The notes: a model not told the origin generated them from the letters alone. A stretch of 64,000 bases of DNA from Paenibacillus woosongensis (GCF_009725165.1 NZ_WNZW01000008.1:1-64000); one strand, 5' to 3'; counted from the first letter of the stretch, positions 39,433 through 49,038 are shown. A program made the numbers and translations.

Positions 39433-40128
39433 TTAGCTTATGTGTGCTCTCCATTGACGAAGCTGATCTAAATCATCGGCCAGGAACTCTCGCAGCAGCT
39501 CGGCCAGACCGCTGTAAAGCGGACTTTTCGTAGCCCGGATCAGCTCCTCCGCCAGCCGCGGGGCCCATTTCAGCAAATGAACTTCCAGGAAACGAATCTG
39601 GGTATCTGCCATCTCCATGCAACTGTGGCGCATATGGCTCACGTCGGCCTTGCTGCGCATTCCTTCCGCCATCACCGCCATAAATTCCAGCTCCATGGCA
39701 ATATGGTCGTCTCTCTCGCCGGTTAATTTATTAAACACTACGCCGCTATCGGCGTACATGGACCGAATATGGGAAATGCAAGCAGCGGCATTTGCCCCAT
39801 CCCTTTTTGCCCGGAAAGTCCCTTCGCACGGAATCAGCATAGACTGATCCCCTAGAAAGAGCCGCCGATATTCCTCCGCCTCCTGGTGGCACGCGCTGCG
39901 AAAATGCCGTTCAGGAATGCTCTCCAAATAACTTTTCAGCCTCTTGCCGCCTCTGCTGTTTGGAATTCGATGCGTCAGTTCTGCCCGCTGCCGCCACTGG
40001 GCAATCAAGGACATACGCGGCGGACGGCTCAGAAAGTCCATCAGCAGCTCATATACCCAGCCACGGCGCTCCAACCAATCGTTTTGCTCCGGCGTTGCCT
40101 GAACAGGTTCTTTGAACAACATGGTCAT
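39433..40128 (-). CDS. TorD-family molybdoenzyme chaperone
   Basis: A cytoplasmic chaperone for loading Mo-cofactor into a DMSO-reductase-type enzyme. About 231 residues, all helical. Family features are the YRRLFLGDQSMLIPCEGTFR core, and HIAMELEFMAVMAE, the conserved E/H-rich region. The start is set at ATG 40128, with GGGAG 9 bases upstream. The longer frame would start inside the mobA terminator and is rejected. The likely client is the molybdoenzyme encoded at 49126-51213. It follows mobA on the same strand but behind a terminator. Confidence 0.85.
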   Translation of the reverse strand: MTMLFKEPVQATPEQNDWLERRGWVYELLMDFLSRPPRMSLIAQWRQRAELTHRIPNSRGGKRLKSYLESIPERHFRSACHQEAEEYRRLFLGDQSMLIPCEGTFRAKRDGANAAACISHIRSMYADSGVVFNKLTGERDDHIAMELEFMAVMAEGMRSKADVSHMRHSCMEMADTQIRFLEVHLLKWAPRLAEELIRATKSPLYSGLAELLREFLADDLDQLRQWRAHIS

Positions 40129-40202
40129 ATTGGTCATCTCCCTGCGAAGAAATATAAGACAAGTATAGGCCCGTAGGTTAAGGTTTATGCCTGACATCGT
40201 TG

Positions 40203-40240
40203 GAAAAAAAGATGATTTCCTTCTTGACTCGGAAATCATC
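40203..40240 (-). terminator. rho-independent terminator downstream of mobA
   Basis: A 10-bp perfect stem GATGATTTCC/GGAAATCATC with a 10-base loop and seven T on the minus strand, about 100 bases past the mobA stop and upstream of the torD-like start. Confidence 0.88.
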
Positions 40241-40342
40241 CAAGCAGCATATACCGACACATGATTAAGGGGGTCATGTATCACTCACCTTCATTATATC
40301 CCATTAATGAAAACGCTTTATATGATATATTTTACATTTCGG

Positions 40343-40996
40343 TTAACAATTTCTCTGCCCCAAATTCTGCTGTTCGGCATATAGCTGAGCAGTCTTGTAA
40401 TCCTCCGGCTGATTCATATTGAATACAGCCAGCTCTGCGGGCAGTCCGGAGGCCTGGCCCAGCTCCTCCCCGCTGATATATTTGGCCGGAAGGCTGGAAA
40501 TCCAGTGGTTTACCCGAAGATGCCCCTCCCCAAGCGCCCGTTCTAGCTCAGGCAATACGCTGCGGCGATACATTGCCAGCAGCGGCTGCGCCCGGTCGCC
40601 TACATAGGGAATAACAGCCTCCATGGGCTCTCCATGTCCGCCCCGCCTCTGGTTCTCCAGCATCTGAGCCTGCTCGGCCATATAACGGAACAAAGCTGCA
40701 TTTGCAAAGGGCATGTCACAGCTTACGACAAGACTCCACTTACGGGCCGATGCAGCAAGCCCGGCATGCAGCCCTGCCAGCGGCCCACAACCGGAATAGA
40801 TGTCTTGCCGCAGTGGAAGGCCTAATTCGGCATAAAGAGCGGATGGACCGCAGGAAATAATGACCTCGTCAGTGGCCTTCTGCAGCTCACAAGCCAGCCG
40901 TTCAATGACTGGCTGACCATCTATCGGCAGTACCGCCTTATTCGTTCCCATGCGGCTCGACCTGCCGCCCGCTAAAATAATTCCAGTCCACTCCAT
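40343..40996 (-). CDS. mobA: molybdenum cofactor guanylyltransferase
   Basis: Adds GMP to molybdopterin to give the guanine dinucleotide cofactor used by DMSO-reductase-family enzymes. It has 217 residues. The nucleotide-binding start IILAGGRSSRMGTNKAVLPIDG and the metal/catalytic Asp in LVVSCDMPFANAALF are intact. Its presence beside a TorD-type chaperone fits maturation of the molybdoenzyme at 49 kb. It is divergent from the MFS gene. Confidence 0.93.
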   Translation of the reverse strand: MEWTGIILAGGRSSRMGTNKAVLPIDGQPVIERLACELQKATDEVIISCGPSALYAELGLPLRQDIYSGCGPLAGLHAGLAASARKWSLVVSCDMPFANAALFRYMAEQAQMLENQRRGGHGEPMEAVIPYVGDRAQPLLAMYRRSVLPELERALGEGHLRVNHWISSLPAKYISGEELGQASGLPAELAVFNMNQPEDYKTAQLYAEQQNLGQRNC

Positions 40997-41129
40997 CGGA
41001 TTGTCTCCTTATGTTAAAGAAAGGTTATAATTAGTAATATTTCAGTCAATACGGAAAAAGATGGTTTGTAACCTTTTTCGTCCCTGTGTTACATTGAGAA
41101 CGTAACCATTAATTATTAGTGAGCTATCG

Positions 41130-42374
41130 ATGTTAAATCGATTTGGACAGAAGGGAATGGCGCGTTTGCGGAATTATACTGAGAATCCGTCAGATTCTTT
41201 ACTGCCCTTGGGGCTGCTTAATTTTTTCATCTATGGGACTATGGTTATCTTTGCAGCCTTCTTCCAATTATATTTGCTGGACGTCGGCATGGACAAGCTG
41301 GAGATCGGCAGCCTAATGGCAATTGCCCCTCTGGTTTCCTTGATTGCCCATCCATTCTGGAGGTATTTGAGCGATCGCACCCAGAATATCCGCATCATCC
41401 TGCTAATTATGCTCACGGGCCTTCTTATAGCCGGTCATATGGTGTTCAAAGTGGACACTTATAATATGCTTTATTTTACGATGATTCTGCTGTATTTTTT
41501 TCAGAGCCCTCTATTATCGCAGAGCAACAGTCTCATTCTCGGATATATCGAAGGGACGGATTTAAAATTCAATACTTACCGGCTGTGGGGCTCATTAGGC
41601 TGGACCTTGCTCGCTTTGGGCTCAGGGGCAGTCATCGATCAGGTTGGGCACAACGGCATTTCGCTGCTGTTCAGCGTGACCCTAATGCTGGCGATCGGCT
41701 CATCGCTGATGCTCCCGTCCATTCGCAAGACGACTAACACGCCCTGGATAAGAGCACTTGAGATTACCCGGGTTCTGCAAAATAAATATTTTATCGCCTT
41801 CATTGTCTTCGGAGTCCTGGTCTCCATCCCTAATGCCATTAATACGATATTCATGCCGATATTCATGAATGATCTGGGCAGCACCAGACTGGAGGTTGGC
41901 GGCGCGGTGTTCCTGTCCACCCTATTTGAAGCAGGCACATTTACGCTGCTCCACCGCTATCTCAAACGCAGAATCACGTATTTAATGGCTTGTATCACGA
42001 TCGTGAGCATTCTGTTTGCGCTGCGGTGGCAGTTGATGTCTGTAGCTTCCACGCCGCTGCAGATCATTTTTATCCAGGTGCTGCATGCCGTGACGTTCGG
42101 CGGCTTCTTTTATGTGGGCACCCGGCTGACCGCCCTGCTGCTGCCCCGTCCTCTCCGCTCCTCCGGGCAAGCGGTTTATGCGTTTGCGCTGAGCGGCCTA
42201 GCCTTCATACTTGCCGGCTTCCTCGGCGGATGGCTGTTCCAGAGCTTCGGAGCGGTGATTATGTACCGGTTTGGCGTTACGTTTACGATATTTGGTGCAG
42301 CAGGCTTTGCCGCGATGTGGTATCGCATCTACAAGGCTGGATATTCACCCATCCCATTATCCGAAGAACCTTAA
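41130..42374 (+). CDS. MFS transporter (MFS_1-like/LacY-type)
   Basis: A 12-helix transporter of 414 residues. After helix 2 it has HPFWRYLSDRTQNIR, the cytoplasmic D-R motif region. Signatures of the NupG/LacY-like MFS_1_like group are seen: LNFFIYGTMVIFAAFFQLYL, RLWGSLGWTLLALGSGAVID and LHAVTFGGFFYVGTRLTALLLP. The substrate is unknown. Starts at 41130 and 41157 both have imperfect ribosome sites. Followed by its own terminator and then a LacI-type regulator on the same strand. Confidence 0.88.
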   Translation: MLNRFGQKGMARLRNYTENPSDSLLPLGLLNFFIYGTMVIFAAFFQLYLLDVGMDKLEIGSLMAIAPLVSLIAHPFWRYLSDRTQNIRIILLIMLTGLLIAGHMVFKVDTYNMLYFTMILLYFFQSPLLSQSNSLILGYIEGTDLKFNTYRLWGSLGWTLLALGSGAVIDQVGHNGISLLFSVTLMLAIGSSLMLPSIRKTTNTPWIRALEITRVLQNKYFIAFIVFGVLVSIPNAINTIFMPIFMNDLGSTRLEVGGAVFLSTLFEAGTFTLLHRYLKRRITYLMACITIVSILFALRWQLMSVASTPLQIIFIQVLHAVTFGGFFYVGTRLTALLLPRPLRSSGQAVYAFALSGLAFILAGFLGGWLFQSFGAVIMYRFGVTFTIFGAAGFAAMWYRIYKAGYSPIPLSEEP

Positions 42375-42388
42375 ATGAACTGTCGTGT

Positions 42389-42420
42389 CCGGTGCTCGAG
42401 CAAGAGCATCGGGCTTTTCT
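42389..42420 (+). terminator. terminator of the MFS gene
   Basis: Stem CCGGTGCTC/GAGCATCGG with one G-T pair and a 6-base loop, followed by GCTTTTCTT. It lies 14 bases past the MFS stop. Confidence 0.75.
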
Positions 42421-42601
42421 TCCAGTAGAACGTTATAAAAAAGGAAAACAACTCTCCGCCTCGTCACGCCCAGCTATAACTGGTTACGCCAAACAGCAAA
42501 AGCGTTGTTTTCCATGGTACTTCTTTATTCTAAACTATGAAATGCATTTCAGATCAACGATGATCGCATTAAAATTTTTGGATGGAAGGAGAGACATACG
42601 G

Positions 42602-43579
42602 GTGCCAAACATTAAGCAGATCGCCGAGGCTGCCGGAGTTTCTGTCAGCACGGTTTCCCGAGTCCTGAACAATCACCCCTATGTCCGGGAAGATAAGCGC
42701 AAGGCCGTCGAAGAGGCCGTTGAACGTCTGCAATATTCACGCAATATGAATGCCGTCCATCTGGTCAAAGGAGCGACGCAAACGATCGGTGTCGTTCTGC
42801 CCCAAATCAATAATGCCTATTTCGGCAGAGTCGTCGAAGGGATCGGCGAGCAGGCGCTGCAGGTCAATTACCAGTTGATGCTGTGCCAGACAGGCTATCG
42901 TACCCATGAGGAACGGAGGGCGCTGCACATGCTGAGGGATAAAATCGTGGATGGACTCATCATCGTCTCGCGTTCGCTCTCCCTGAATCAAATCGAGAAA
43001 TATGCCAAATACGGCCCCATTACACTGTGCGAAGAAGTCCGCGGCCGCCCCTTATCCTGCGTTTATTTCGATCATTATGCCTCTTTCCAAAAGGCAATCA
43101 TCTACCTGTGGAATAAAGGCCATCGCCGGATCGGCTACACGGTGAACCGCAGGAATAGTGCCAGCAGTACCACCCGCAATAAGGCATACCTGGACACGCT
43201 GGCTTCCCTTGGAGGCGAGAGCCGTGAAACCTGGATCTTCGACAACTGCTTGCATCTCGAGGATGGCGCCGGGCTGCTGACAAAAATCTTGGCCATGGAC
43301 GACCCGCCGAGCGCTCTCCTGATCACCGGAGATCAGGTAGCCGCCGGATTGATGATCGCCGCCCAGAATCAAGGCGTGCGGATTCCCGACGATCTTGCCT
43401 TCATCGGCCTCGATAACCAGCCGATCTCCAAGCTGCTCGGCATCACCACGATCGATAACCGGCTGAACGAGATCGGCGCAGAGGCCTTCGGCATCAGCTA
43501 TAGGCAAATTAGCAAACAGACCGACAGCACGATCATCCAGGAGCTTGGCTTCAAAATCGTCGAACGGTCCAGCGTTTAG
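42602..43579 (+). CDS. LacI-family transcriptional regulator
   Basis: A 325-residue regulator. The N-terminal helix-turn-helix and hinge (NIKQIAEAAGVSVSTVSRVLNNHPYVREDKRKAV, about 3-37) are followed by a periplasmic-binding-like effector domain (TIGVVLPQINNAYFGRVVEGI, DLAFIGLDNQPISKLLGITTI). It starts at GTG 42602 after GGAAGGAG; the much longer in-frame extension overlapping the MFS gene is rejected. The target is unknown. The MFS gene upstream or distant sugar genes are candidates. Confidence 0.9.
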   Translation: MPNIKQIAEAAGVSVSTVSRVLNNHPYVREDKRKAVEEAVERLQYSRNMNAVHLVKGATQTIGVVLPQINNAYFGRVVEGIGEQALQVNYQLMLCQTGYRTHEERRALHMLRDKIVDGLIIVSRSLSLNQIEKYAKYGPITLCEEVRGRPLSCVYFDHYASFQKAIIYLWNKGHRRIGYTVNRRNSASSTTRNKAYLDTLASLGGESRETWIFDNCLHLEDGAGLLTKILAMDDPPSALLITGDQVAAGLMIAAQNQGVRIPDDLAFIGLDNQPISKLLGITTIDNRLNEIGAEAFGISYRQISKQTDSTIIQELGFKIVERSSV

Positions 43580-43598
43580 ATTAATTGGCGGCATTACA

Positions 43599-43651
43599 AA
43601 ACAAGCTGCCCCTCGAAGGATCATCTGCTGATGAATGGGGGCAGCTTGTTT
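43599..43651 (+). terminator. terminator after the LacI-type gene (possibly bidirectional)
   Basis: A 14-bp perfect stem AAACAAGCTGCCCC/GGGGCAGCTTGTTT with a 25-base loop that can itself pair. It lies between convergent genes (LacI-type on plus, DUF378 on minus). T runs are short. Confidence 0.75.
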
Positions 43652-43704
43652 GCGTAAACAATAAATCCAGTCAACCTGTTGTCCCGGACAGATTCTGCTC
43701 CTGT

Positions 43705-43923
43705 TTAACGGGTAGCCCTGTTGTTATCCACGGCTGTGCTGCCAAAAAACTTGATGCAGTACAGAGCAGAAATGCCTACAATCGCATAAATGATGCGGGC
43801 CGCTGCGCTGCCTTGCCCGCCGAAGATCGAGGCTACCAAATCATACTGGAACAACCCGACCAGCAGCCAGTTAATGCCGCCGATAATTAGCAGTGTAAGA
43901 GCAATCGTATCTAATGTTTTCAC
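43705..43923 (-). CDS. DUF378 small membrane protein
   Basis: A 72-residue protein. The N-terminal helix carries the DUF378 signature LDTIALTLLIIGGINWLLVGLF, followed by the DLVASIFGG loop and a second helix ARIIYAIVGISALYCI. It is similar to B. subtilis YuzA. The function is unknown. Monocistronic. ATG is preceded by AGGAGG. Confidence 0.88.
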   Translation of the reverse strand: MKTLDTIALTLLIIGGINWLLVGLFQYDLVASIFGGQGSAAARIIYAIVGISALYCIKFFGSTAVDNNRATR

Positions 43924-44092
43924 CTTAAATCCTCCTATGGGAAATCAAATTTAGATTATGTTTTGTTATGTTATACTATTTCCTAAAATTACGGCTTTTA
44001 AAAACACATTTTAAAAATATTCGCAGCTCTGATAAAAATGTCACTTATAACGAGAGCATCAAAACGGAAACCAGTGAATACAGCAGATACGC

Positions 44093-44273
44093 AACGGACA
44101 TGAGATCCGCTATTTCCTCATTTTTGCTATTTTCGACGGGCTAACGGACACAGAATCAGCTATTCCCCCGTAATTTACAATATTTCAGGGTCTTTGTACC
44201 GAATAACGGAACTAGGGTCCGTTGGCAGTCATTTTTGGGGATTTTTACATGAATAGAGGACGGAGGGTCCGTT
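44093..44273. repeat. 181-bp intergenic element, copy C
   Basis: Units lie at 44093-44114 and 44143-44164 (direct, AA-CGGA-N7-TC-type), then 44202-44223 and 44252-44273 (inverted, AATA-type ends, N7-TCCG-TT). Start spacing is 50, 59 and 50 bp, exactly as in the copies at 927 and 31715. Unit 1 matches unit 1 of copy B at all 22 positions. No coding region overlaps credibly. Confidence 0.8.
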
Positions 44274-44560
44274 AAATTTTACAAAGTATGTGAGTAACCG
44301 TTACTTCACTGTCCCCTTTAGTACTACTTCCCAATGTTACTTGTTGCTCCCGTGGTACTTGCCTGCTCCCCGTGGAACTTCTTTCTGCCCCTAACGCTAC
44401 CCTTACACTGCTTATACATTACTTCTATAAAACTGCTACATTGCTTCTACATGCTTCTACATGCTTCTACATGCTTCTAGATGCTTCTACAGTACTGCTA
44501 CATCGCTACTACACTACTACTTAAAACTACTGTCTTACTTTGCTCCCCCTACTCTGGCCA
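44274..44560. other. CT-rich low-complexity intergenic stretch
   Basis: The plus strand is rich in CTTC, CTAC and CTGC words. It contains the tandem repeat at 44441-44490 and degenerate flanks (GCTACTACAC-like words up to about 44535). No gene is supported. Confidence 0.45.
44441..44490. repeat. 10-bp tandem repeat, five copies
   Basis: Consensus ATGCTTCTAC, five consecutive copies with single substitutions in the first and fourth. The 10-bp period is not a multiple of three, so it is not a coding repeat. Confidence 0.8.
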
Positions 44561-44725
44561 TCACCTTGCATTGCTGCCCTCACCACCGGCTAGCACAGCT
44601 ATGTCACTGTCACTGCCACTGAAGCTGTCACTGTCATTGTCATTATAACTGTCGCTACCACCACATATTACCGCTGCCACTACCACGATCACCAACACTG
44701 CCCACCATTGCACCACCACTTTCAC
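44561..44725 (-). CDS. possible 54-residue membrane peptide with an Asp/Ser-rich tail
   Basis: From GTG 44725, with GGGGAG spaced 8 bases, the frame encodes a hydrophobic helix (VVVQWWAVLVIVVVAAVICGG) followed by a tail of Ser-Asp/Asn-Asp repeats (SDSYNDNDSDSFSGSDSD). It lies downstream of the glnS terminator. I recognise no family. The tail arises from a low-complexity triplet-like DNA stretch, so this could be chance. The longer frame reaching 44860 begins inside the terminator and is rejected. Confidence 0.3.
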   Translation of the reverse strand: MKVVVQWWAVLVIVVVAAVICGGSDSYNDNDSDSFSGSDSDIAVLAGGEGSNAR

Positions 44726-44837
44726 GACCATATTCTCCCCATGGTCCACAGCTTTCAAGAGCTCATTCCCCTCGCTTTCTTTAGCTATACTGCAGCCGCC
44801 ATCGCACAACACATGGCAACACACGGCCTTGCTGAAC

Positions 44838-44878
44838 GCAAAATACCCCGCATTAAGCAACGCTTAATGCGGGGTATT
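44838..44878 (-). terminator. rho-independent terminator of glnS
   Basis: A 16-bp perfect stem AATACCCCGCATTAAG/CTTAATGCGGGGTATT with a 5-base loop and a short T run on the minus strand, 30 bases past the glnS stop. Confidence 0.9.
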
Positions 44879-44907
44879 CATATATACAGATACGCAGTAA
44901 ATGCTGG

Positions 44908-46614
44908 TTACTTTTTATCCGGCAGCTGGAAGGAACTCTTCAGAGATACGACCAGGTTAAAGACCGGACGGCCCGGCGCCGAATACTTGGAATCGACGTT
45001 GAAGTAGCCGTGGCGGAAAAACTGGAATTTATCCTGCGGCTTCACATCCTTCAAGCCCGGCTCCACAAAACCTTGAACGACCTTCAAAGAGTTCGGGTTA
45101 AGGTAGTCCATGAAGGTCTTTTCTTCGCCGCCTTCTTCATCGTCGAGCTGAACCCCTTCCTCCACCTGAGCATCCTGGATCAGCGGCTCATATAGCCTGA
45201 ATTCGGCTGGCACCGCCTGCGATGCCTCGACCCAATGGATCGTACCCTTCACCTTGCGGCCGGTAAACCCGCTGCCGCTCTTCGTTTCCGGATCGTAAGT
45301 GCAGTGGATCTCCACTACATTGCCTTCTTCATCCTTGATCACTTCATTGCATTTGATGAAATAAGCATGCTTCAAACGCACCTCATTGCCCGGGAACAAG
45401 CGGAAATACTTGCTTGGCGGGTTCTCCATGAAGTCCTCGCGCTCAATATAAATTTCCCGGGAGAACGGGATTTGGCGATGGCCCATTTCCGGGTTCTCAC
45501 TGTTGTTCTCGGCTTCGAGCAATTCGGTTTGCCCTTCCGGGTAGTTCGTGATCACGACTTTAAGCGGGTCAAGGACAGCCATCGTTCTTGGCGCCTTCAG
45601 CTTCAAATCCTCGCGGATGAAATGATCCAGCATCTTCAGATCAATTTCCCCGTACGCCTTGGATATGCCTGCTTCGAACACGAAAGCCTTGATCGCTTCC
45701 GGCGTTACGCCGCGGCGGCGCAAGCCGGATATCGTCGGCATTCTCGGGTCGTCCCAGCCGTCCACGATGCCTTCGTCAACCAGCAGCTTCAGCTTCCGCT
45801 TGCTCGTTACGGTCTGGGTTAGATTCAAGCGCCCGAATTCATACTGGCGGGGAACACTTGGCATCTCCGTCTCCTCGATGACCCAATCATAGAACGGACG
45901 CTGATCTTCAAATTCTGTCGTGCAGAGCGAGTGCGTGATGCCCTCGATCGCATCCTCCAGCGGATGGGCGTAGGTATACATCGGATAGATACACCACTTG
46001 TCTCCCGTGTTGTGATGAGAAGCATGGAGAATGCGGTAAATGACCGGATCCCGCAGGTTAATGTTCGGCGATGCCATGTCAATTTTGGCGCGCAGCACCT
46101 TCTCGCCGTCCTTGAATTCCCCGGCACGCATCCGGGCGAACAGATCGAGGTTCTCCTCCACGGAACGGTCGCGATACGGGCTATTCTGACCTGGCTCGGT
46201 CAACGTTCCGCGGGTCGCTCGAATCTCGTCGGGGCTTTGATCGTCAACATAGGCTTTACCCTTCTTGATTAGCACGATCGCCCGCTCATACATCTCTTCG
46301 AAATAATCCGAGGCAAAATGCAGCTCTTCCCAATCAAAGCCAAGCCATTTCACGTCTTCCTTGATCGAGTTGACGTACTCCACGTCCTCCTTGACGGGGT
46401 TTGTATCGTCAAAGCGCAGATGGGTGCGGCCGCCGAATTCATCAGCAATCGTAAAGTTAATCCAGATCGCTTTGGCATGCCCGATATGCAAATAACCGTT
46501 TGGCTCCGGCGGAAAGCGCGTGACGATCTCCTTCACTTTGCCGCTTTTCAGATCCTCGGTAATAATGTTCTTAATAAAGTTAGGAGGTGTACTGTTGCTG
46601 CTGTTATGCTCCAC
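44908..46614 (-). CDS. glnS: glutaminyl-tRNA synthetase
   Basis: Charges tRNA-Gln directly. It has 568 residues. [17 protein letters not shown] contains the HIGH box (43-46); the KMSKS-equivalent is [27 protein letters not shown] and [32 protein letters not shown] are GlnRS-type. The C-terminal anticodon-binding beta-barrels are complete. GTG 46614, preceded by AAAGG, is the likely start; the upstream extension is not typical. Most Bacillota instead use GluRS plus GatCAB, so GlnRS marks a lineage-specific acquisition known in Paenibacillaceae. Confidence 0.94.
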   Translation of the reverse strand: MEHNSSNSTPPNFIKNIITEDLKSGKVKEIVTRFPPEPNGYLHIGHAKAIWINFTIADEFGGRTHLRFDDTNPVKEDVEYVNSIKEDVKWLGFDWEELHFASDYFEEMYERAIVLIKKGKAYVDDQSPDEIRATRGTLTEPGQNSPYRDRSVEENLDLFARMRAGEFKDGEKVLRAKIDMASPNINLRDPVIYRILHASHHNTGDKWCIYPMYTYAHPLEDAIEGITHSLCTTEFEDQRPFYDWVIEETEMPSVPRQYEFGRLNLTQTVTSKRKLKLLVDEGIVDGWDDPRMPTISGLRRRGVTPEAIKAFVFEAGISKAYGEIDLKMLDHFIREDLKLKAPRTMAVLDPLKVVITNYPEGQTELLEAENNSENPEMGHRQIPFSREIYIEREDFMENPPSKYFRLFPGNEVRLKHAYFIKCNEVIKDEEGNVVEIHCTYDPETKSGSGFTGRKVKGTIHWVEASQAVPAEFRLYEPLIQDAQVEEGVQLDDEEGGEEKTFMDYLNPNSLKVVQGFVEPGLKDVKPQDKFQFFRHGYFNVDSKYSAPGRPVFNLVVSLKSSFQLPDKK

Positions 46615-46885
46615 GGATATCAACCTTTCCTTATATGATAAACCTCGTTCTGATCCGATTTTTCTTCTTTTAAATATACCGATAACTCCGCAATAGTTCA
46701 ATGGCATAGGCGCAGCCCGGCGCTTTTGTTATGATATAAGGAAGTATAGACCTTCGTAGCTCACGCATCCTTATATCACAAGGGTAATCCCGATAATCGA
46801 GGTCAAGGCTTTCTGAAAAGTACGTCGATAGACGTGTTTTCATCTAAATGAAGTCATCAATTCATACGAAAGGACGTCATCAAAT

Positions 46886-47146
46886 ATGGCCATCAGCCCA
46901 TTGAAGCTGCCTAGAGAGCAGCGCGAACAAATGATATCGCTCATTCAGGAATATTTCGAGGTGGAACGGGGCGAACAAATCGGCGATTTGGCCGCAGACG
47001 GCATGCTGGAGTTTTTTCTGAAGCAAATCGGTCCTTATGTATACAATCAGGCACTAAGCGACTCCCGCCAGCTTGTGAATGAACGAATGGCATCGCTGGA
47101 AGAAGATATCTATGCGCTTGAGCTGAGACCCGGACGAGTCAGATAA
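46886..47146 (+). CDS. DUF2164 family protein
   Basis: An 86-residue cytoplasmic protein with the family pattern LPREQREQMISLIQEYFEVERGEQIGDLAADGMLEFFLKQIGPYVYNQALSD. The function is unknown. Divergent from glnS. GAAAGGA precedes the ATG. Confidence 0.85.
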   Translation: MAISPLKLPREQREQMISLIQEYFEVERGEQIGDLAADGMLEFFLKQIGPYVYNQALSDSRQLVNERMASLEEDIYALELRPGRVR

Positions 47147-47206
47147 CGCCAGGGACAAGCCTATCTAAACATCAGCTGCCTGACATAGACCTCCGGCACG
47201 GGATGG

Positions 47207-47743
47207 CTATTTGCCATCACTTGCTGGAGGAATAACCGGGCACCACATTAAAATATCGTCCACATATTCCCCTTCGATGCAATATTCCGCAATCAGCCTG
47301 CCCTGCATCATAAACCCGCAGCTTTCATAAAAGGCAACAGCGCAAGGATTCGTGCTGAGCGCGCGCAGGGAGAGCTTGCGGATGCCCTCTTCCGCGGCCA
47401 GCTCCTTCATTGCCGCCATTAGACTGCTTCCAATTCCGAGCCGCCGGTAAGCCGGATGAATCGCCACATGAATTTCATACACATGGCGATGGCATGGCAT
47501 CGCCGTCGGTGCGGCAAAACCCAAATATCCGCACACCCGCTCACCGATTACAGCTACGAGCTGGCCGCCTGGCGGGCAGTTCCGCAAATATTGCTCCCGG
47601 GACGCCCATTTGATAGGAGAGGGGCTGGTCCGGCTGGTCCAGACCAACGCGTCAATCTCCATTAATTGAACTGCGTCCCGCAGCTCCGATCGCCTGATCC
47701 AGATGCTGAACTTCCGAGGCACATCCGTTTCATCGCCATGCAT
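47207..47743 (-). CDS. GNAT-family N-acetyltransferase
   Basis: About 178 residues. The acetyl-CoA-binding motif A is HVAIHPAYRRLGIGSSLMAAMKELA, and the C-terminal ALSTNPCAVAFYESCGFMMQGRL is typical of GNAT enzymes acting on small molecules or protein N-termini. The substrate is unknown. ATG 47743 has AAAGGG spaced 8 bases and is preferred over an ATG six codons upstream. Confidence 0.86.
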   Translation of the reverse strand: MHGDETDVPRKFSIWIRRSELRDAVQLMEIDALVWTSRTSPSPIKWASREQYLRNCPPGGQLVAVIGERVCGYLGFAAPTAMPCHRHVYEIHVAIHPAYRRLGIGSSLMAAMKELAAEEGIRKLSLRALSTNPCAVAFYESCGFMMQGRLIAEYCIEGEYVDDILMWCPVIPPASDGK

Positions 47744-47817
47744 GACGCCATCCCTTTCCATCGTTCCTAATAATGATGTACTACCATTATACCACTATAG
47801 GGAATTTGCTATAAATC

Positions 47818-49038
47818 TCATACCGCACGCTCTGGGACAGCATTTGCCCGGTTCATCCGGGAATGGGTGAAGAAGAAGCTGATGGATAACACCGCAGTCC
47901 CGGCAGCCAGCCAAGCGACCGGCGGAAGACCGCCGCCATCATACATCGAGCCCATAATATACGGGCCGATCACTCTTCCTGCAGCTCCCAGACCGCCTAC
48001 AAGCCCGATATAGAACGGCGCCTCCTTGCCGCACCGCTCGGCTATAAACGAAGGGATCGCGGGAGAAATCAGCATCTCTCCGAGCGTGGCCAGCACCATC
48101 GCCAGCACCATGCCCGGATAATTGTTCATGATGACAATGACGATGTAGGCCGACAAGTAGAACATCGCGCTAATCGTCATCTGAGCATTCTCCGTACGGG
48201 CAAACATTCGCTTGATCGCCCCCGTCACCGGCTGAGCGACGAAGATCAATATACCGTTCAGTGTCCACAAATAGCCATAAGCCGTTTTGGACATCCCTTC
48301 CGAAATGATATACGGCGATACCCCAGTGTTCCATATCGAATTGCCGAACCAGAGGAATAGCGAGCCGATCCCCATGTAGAGATAAATCCGCGTATTTCCA
48401 AGCAGCATCCCCATTCCCTTGCCTTCGGGCGGAGTACCTTTCTTCATCTGTACTGCGGATTCAGAGCCAATGCCGTCAATCCGCGATAGATACGAGAAGA
48501 AGAACAACGCGAAGCCCGCTGAGGTTACTCCGTTCATGATAAAGCTCAAATGATACGAAAATTCGGCCAGAAATCCGCTCAGCGCCGTACCTACGGCTAC
48601 TCCAATATTGTTGGCCACATAAATGACATTAAACAGCTCTCCGCGCCGGTCGGCAAACCGGAAGCCGACAAACGCCTGGATTGCCGGAAGCGACACGGCA
48701 TTGCAGAAGCCGATGAAGCCCATCATCGTCACAAAAAACAGCCAGTAGCTGCTGATAAAAGGCAATGTAAACAATCCGAGCGCATTTAGAATCAGGGAGC
48801 CGACGATCAATCTTTTAACGCCGATTCTGTGATACAGCCCGCCTCCAAGGAGCTGTCCGGCGATGCCGCCGACGGATTGGATCAGAATGACAAAGCCGGC
48901 GTCCGCCATGCTGCGGCCCAGCTCATCAAACACATACATCGACACGAGCGGCCACATGAGCGACCCGCCTGCGGAATTGACAAGACTGGCGACTAGAAAA
49001 CCTCTCACTTCTTTAGGATACTGCTCCAAAAATTTCAA
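47818..49038 (-). CDS. MFS transporter (drug-efflux-like)
   Basis: A 12-helix transporter of 406 residues. Motif A-like GGLYHRIGVKRLIVGSL follows helix 2. Other patterns typical of MDR-type MFS are NNIGVAVGTALSGFLAEFSY and LGEMLISPAIPSFIAERCG, the YfmO/YtbD-like late region. The substrate is unknown. It lies downstream of the molybdoenzyme gene, behind that gene's terminator. Confidence 0.87.
   Translation of the reverse strand: MKFLEQYPKEVRGFLVASLVNSAGGSLMWPLVSMYVFDELGRSMADAGFVILIQSVGGIAGQLLGGGLYHRIGVKRLIVGSLILNALGLFTLPFISSYWLFFVTMMGFIGFCNAVSLPAIQAFVGFRFADRRGELFNVIYVANNIGVAVGTALSGFLAEFSYHLSFIMNGVTSAGFALFFFSYLSRIDGIGSESAVQMKKGTPPEGKGMGMLLGNTRIYLYMGIGSLFLWFGNSIWNTGVSPYIISEGMSKTAYGYLWTLNGILIFVAQPVTGAIKRMFARTENAQMTISAMFYLSAYIVIVIMNNYPGMVLAMVLATLGEMLISPAIPSFIAERCGKEAPFYIGLVGGLGAAGRVIGPYIMGSMYDGGGLPPVAWLAAGTAVLSISFFFTHSRMNRANAVPERAV

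Noticed and set aside
40129-40284. Upstream extension of the TorD-like gene
   Set aside because: It contains the mobA terminator hairpin and an unrelated peptide; the family match starts at ATG 40128.
41990-42601. N-terminal extension of the LacI-type regulator overlapping the MFS gene
   Set aside because: It runs through the MFS gene's C-terminus and terminator; the helix-turn-helix begins right after GTG 42602, which has a ribosome site.
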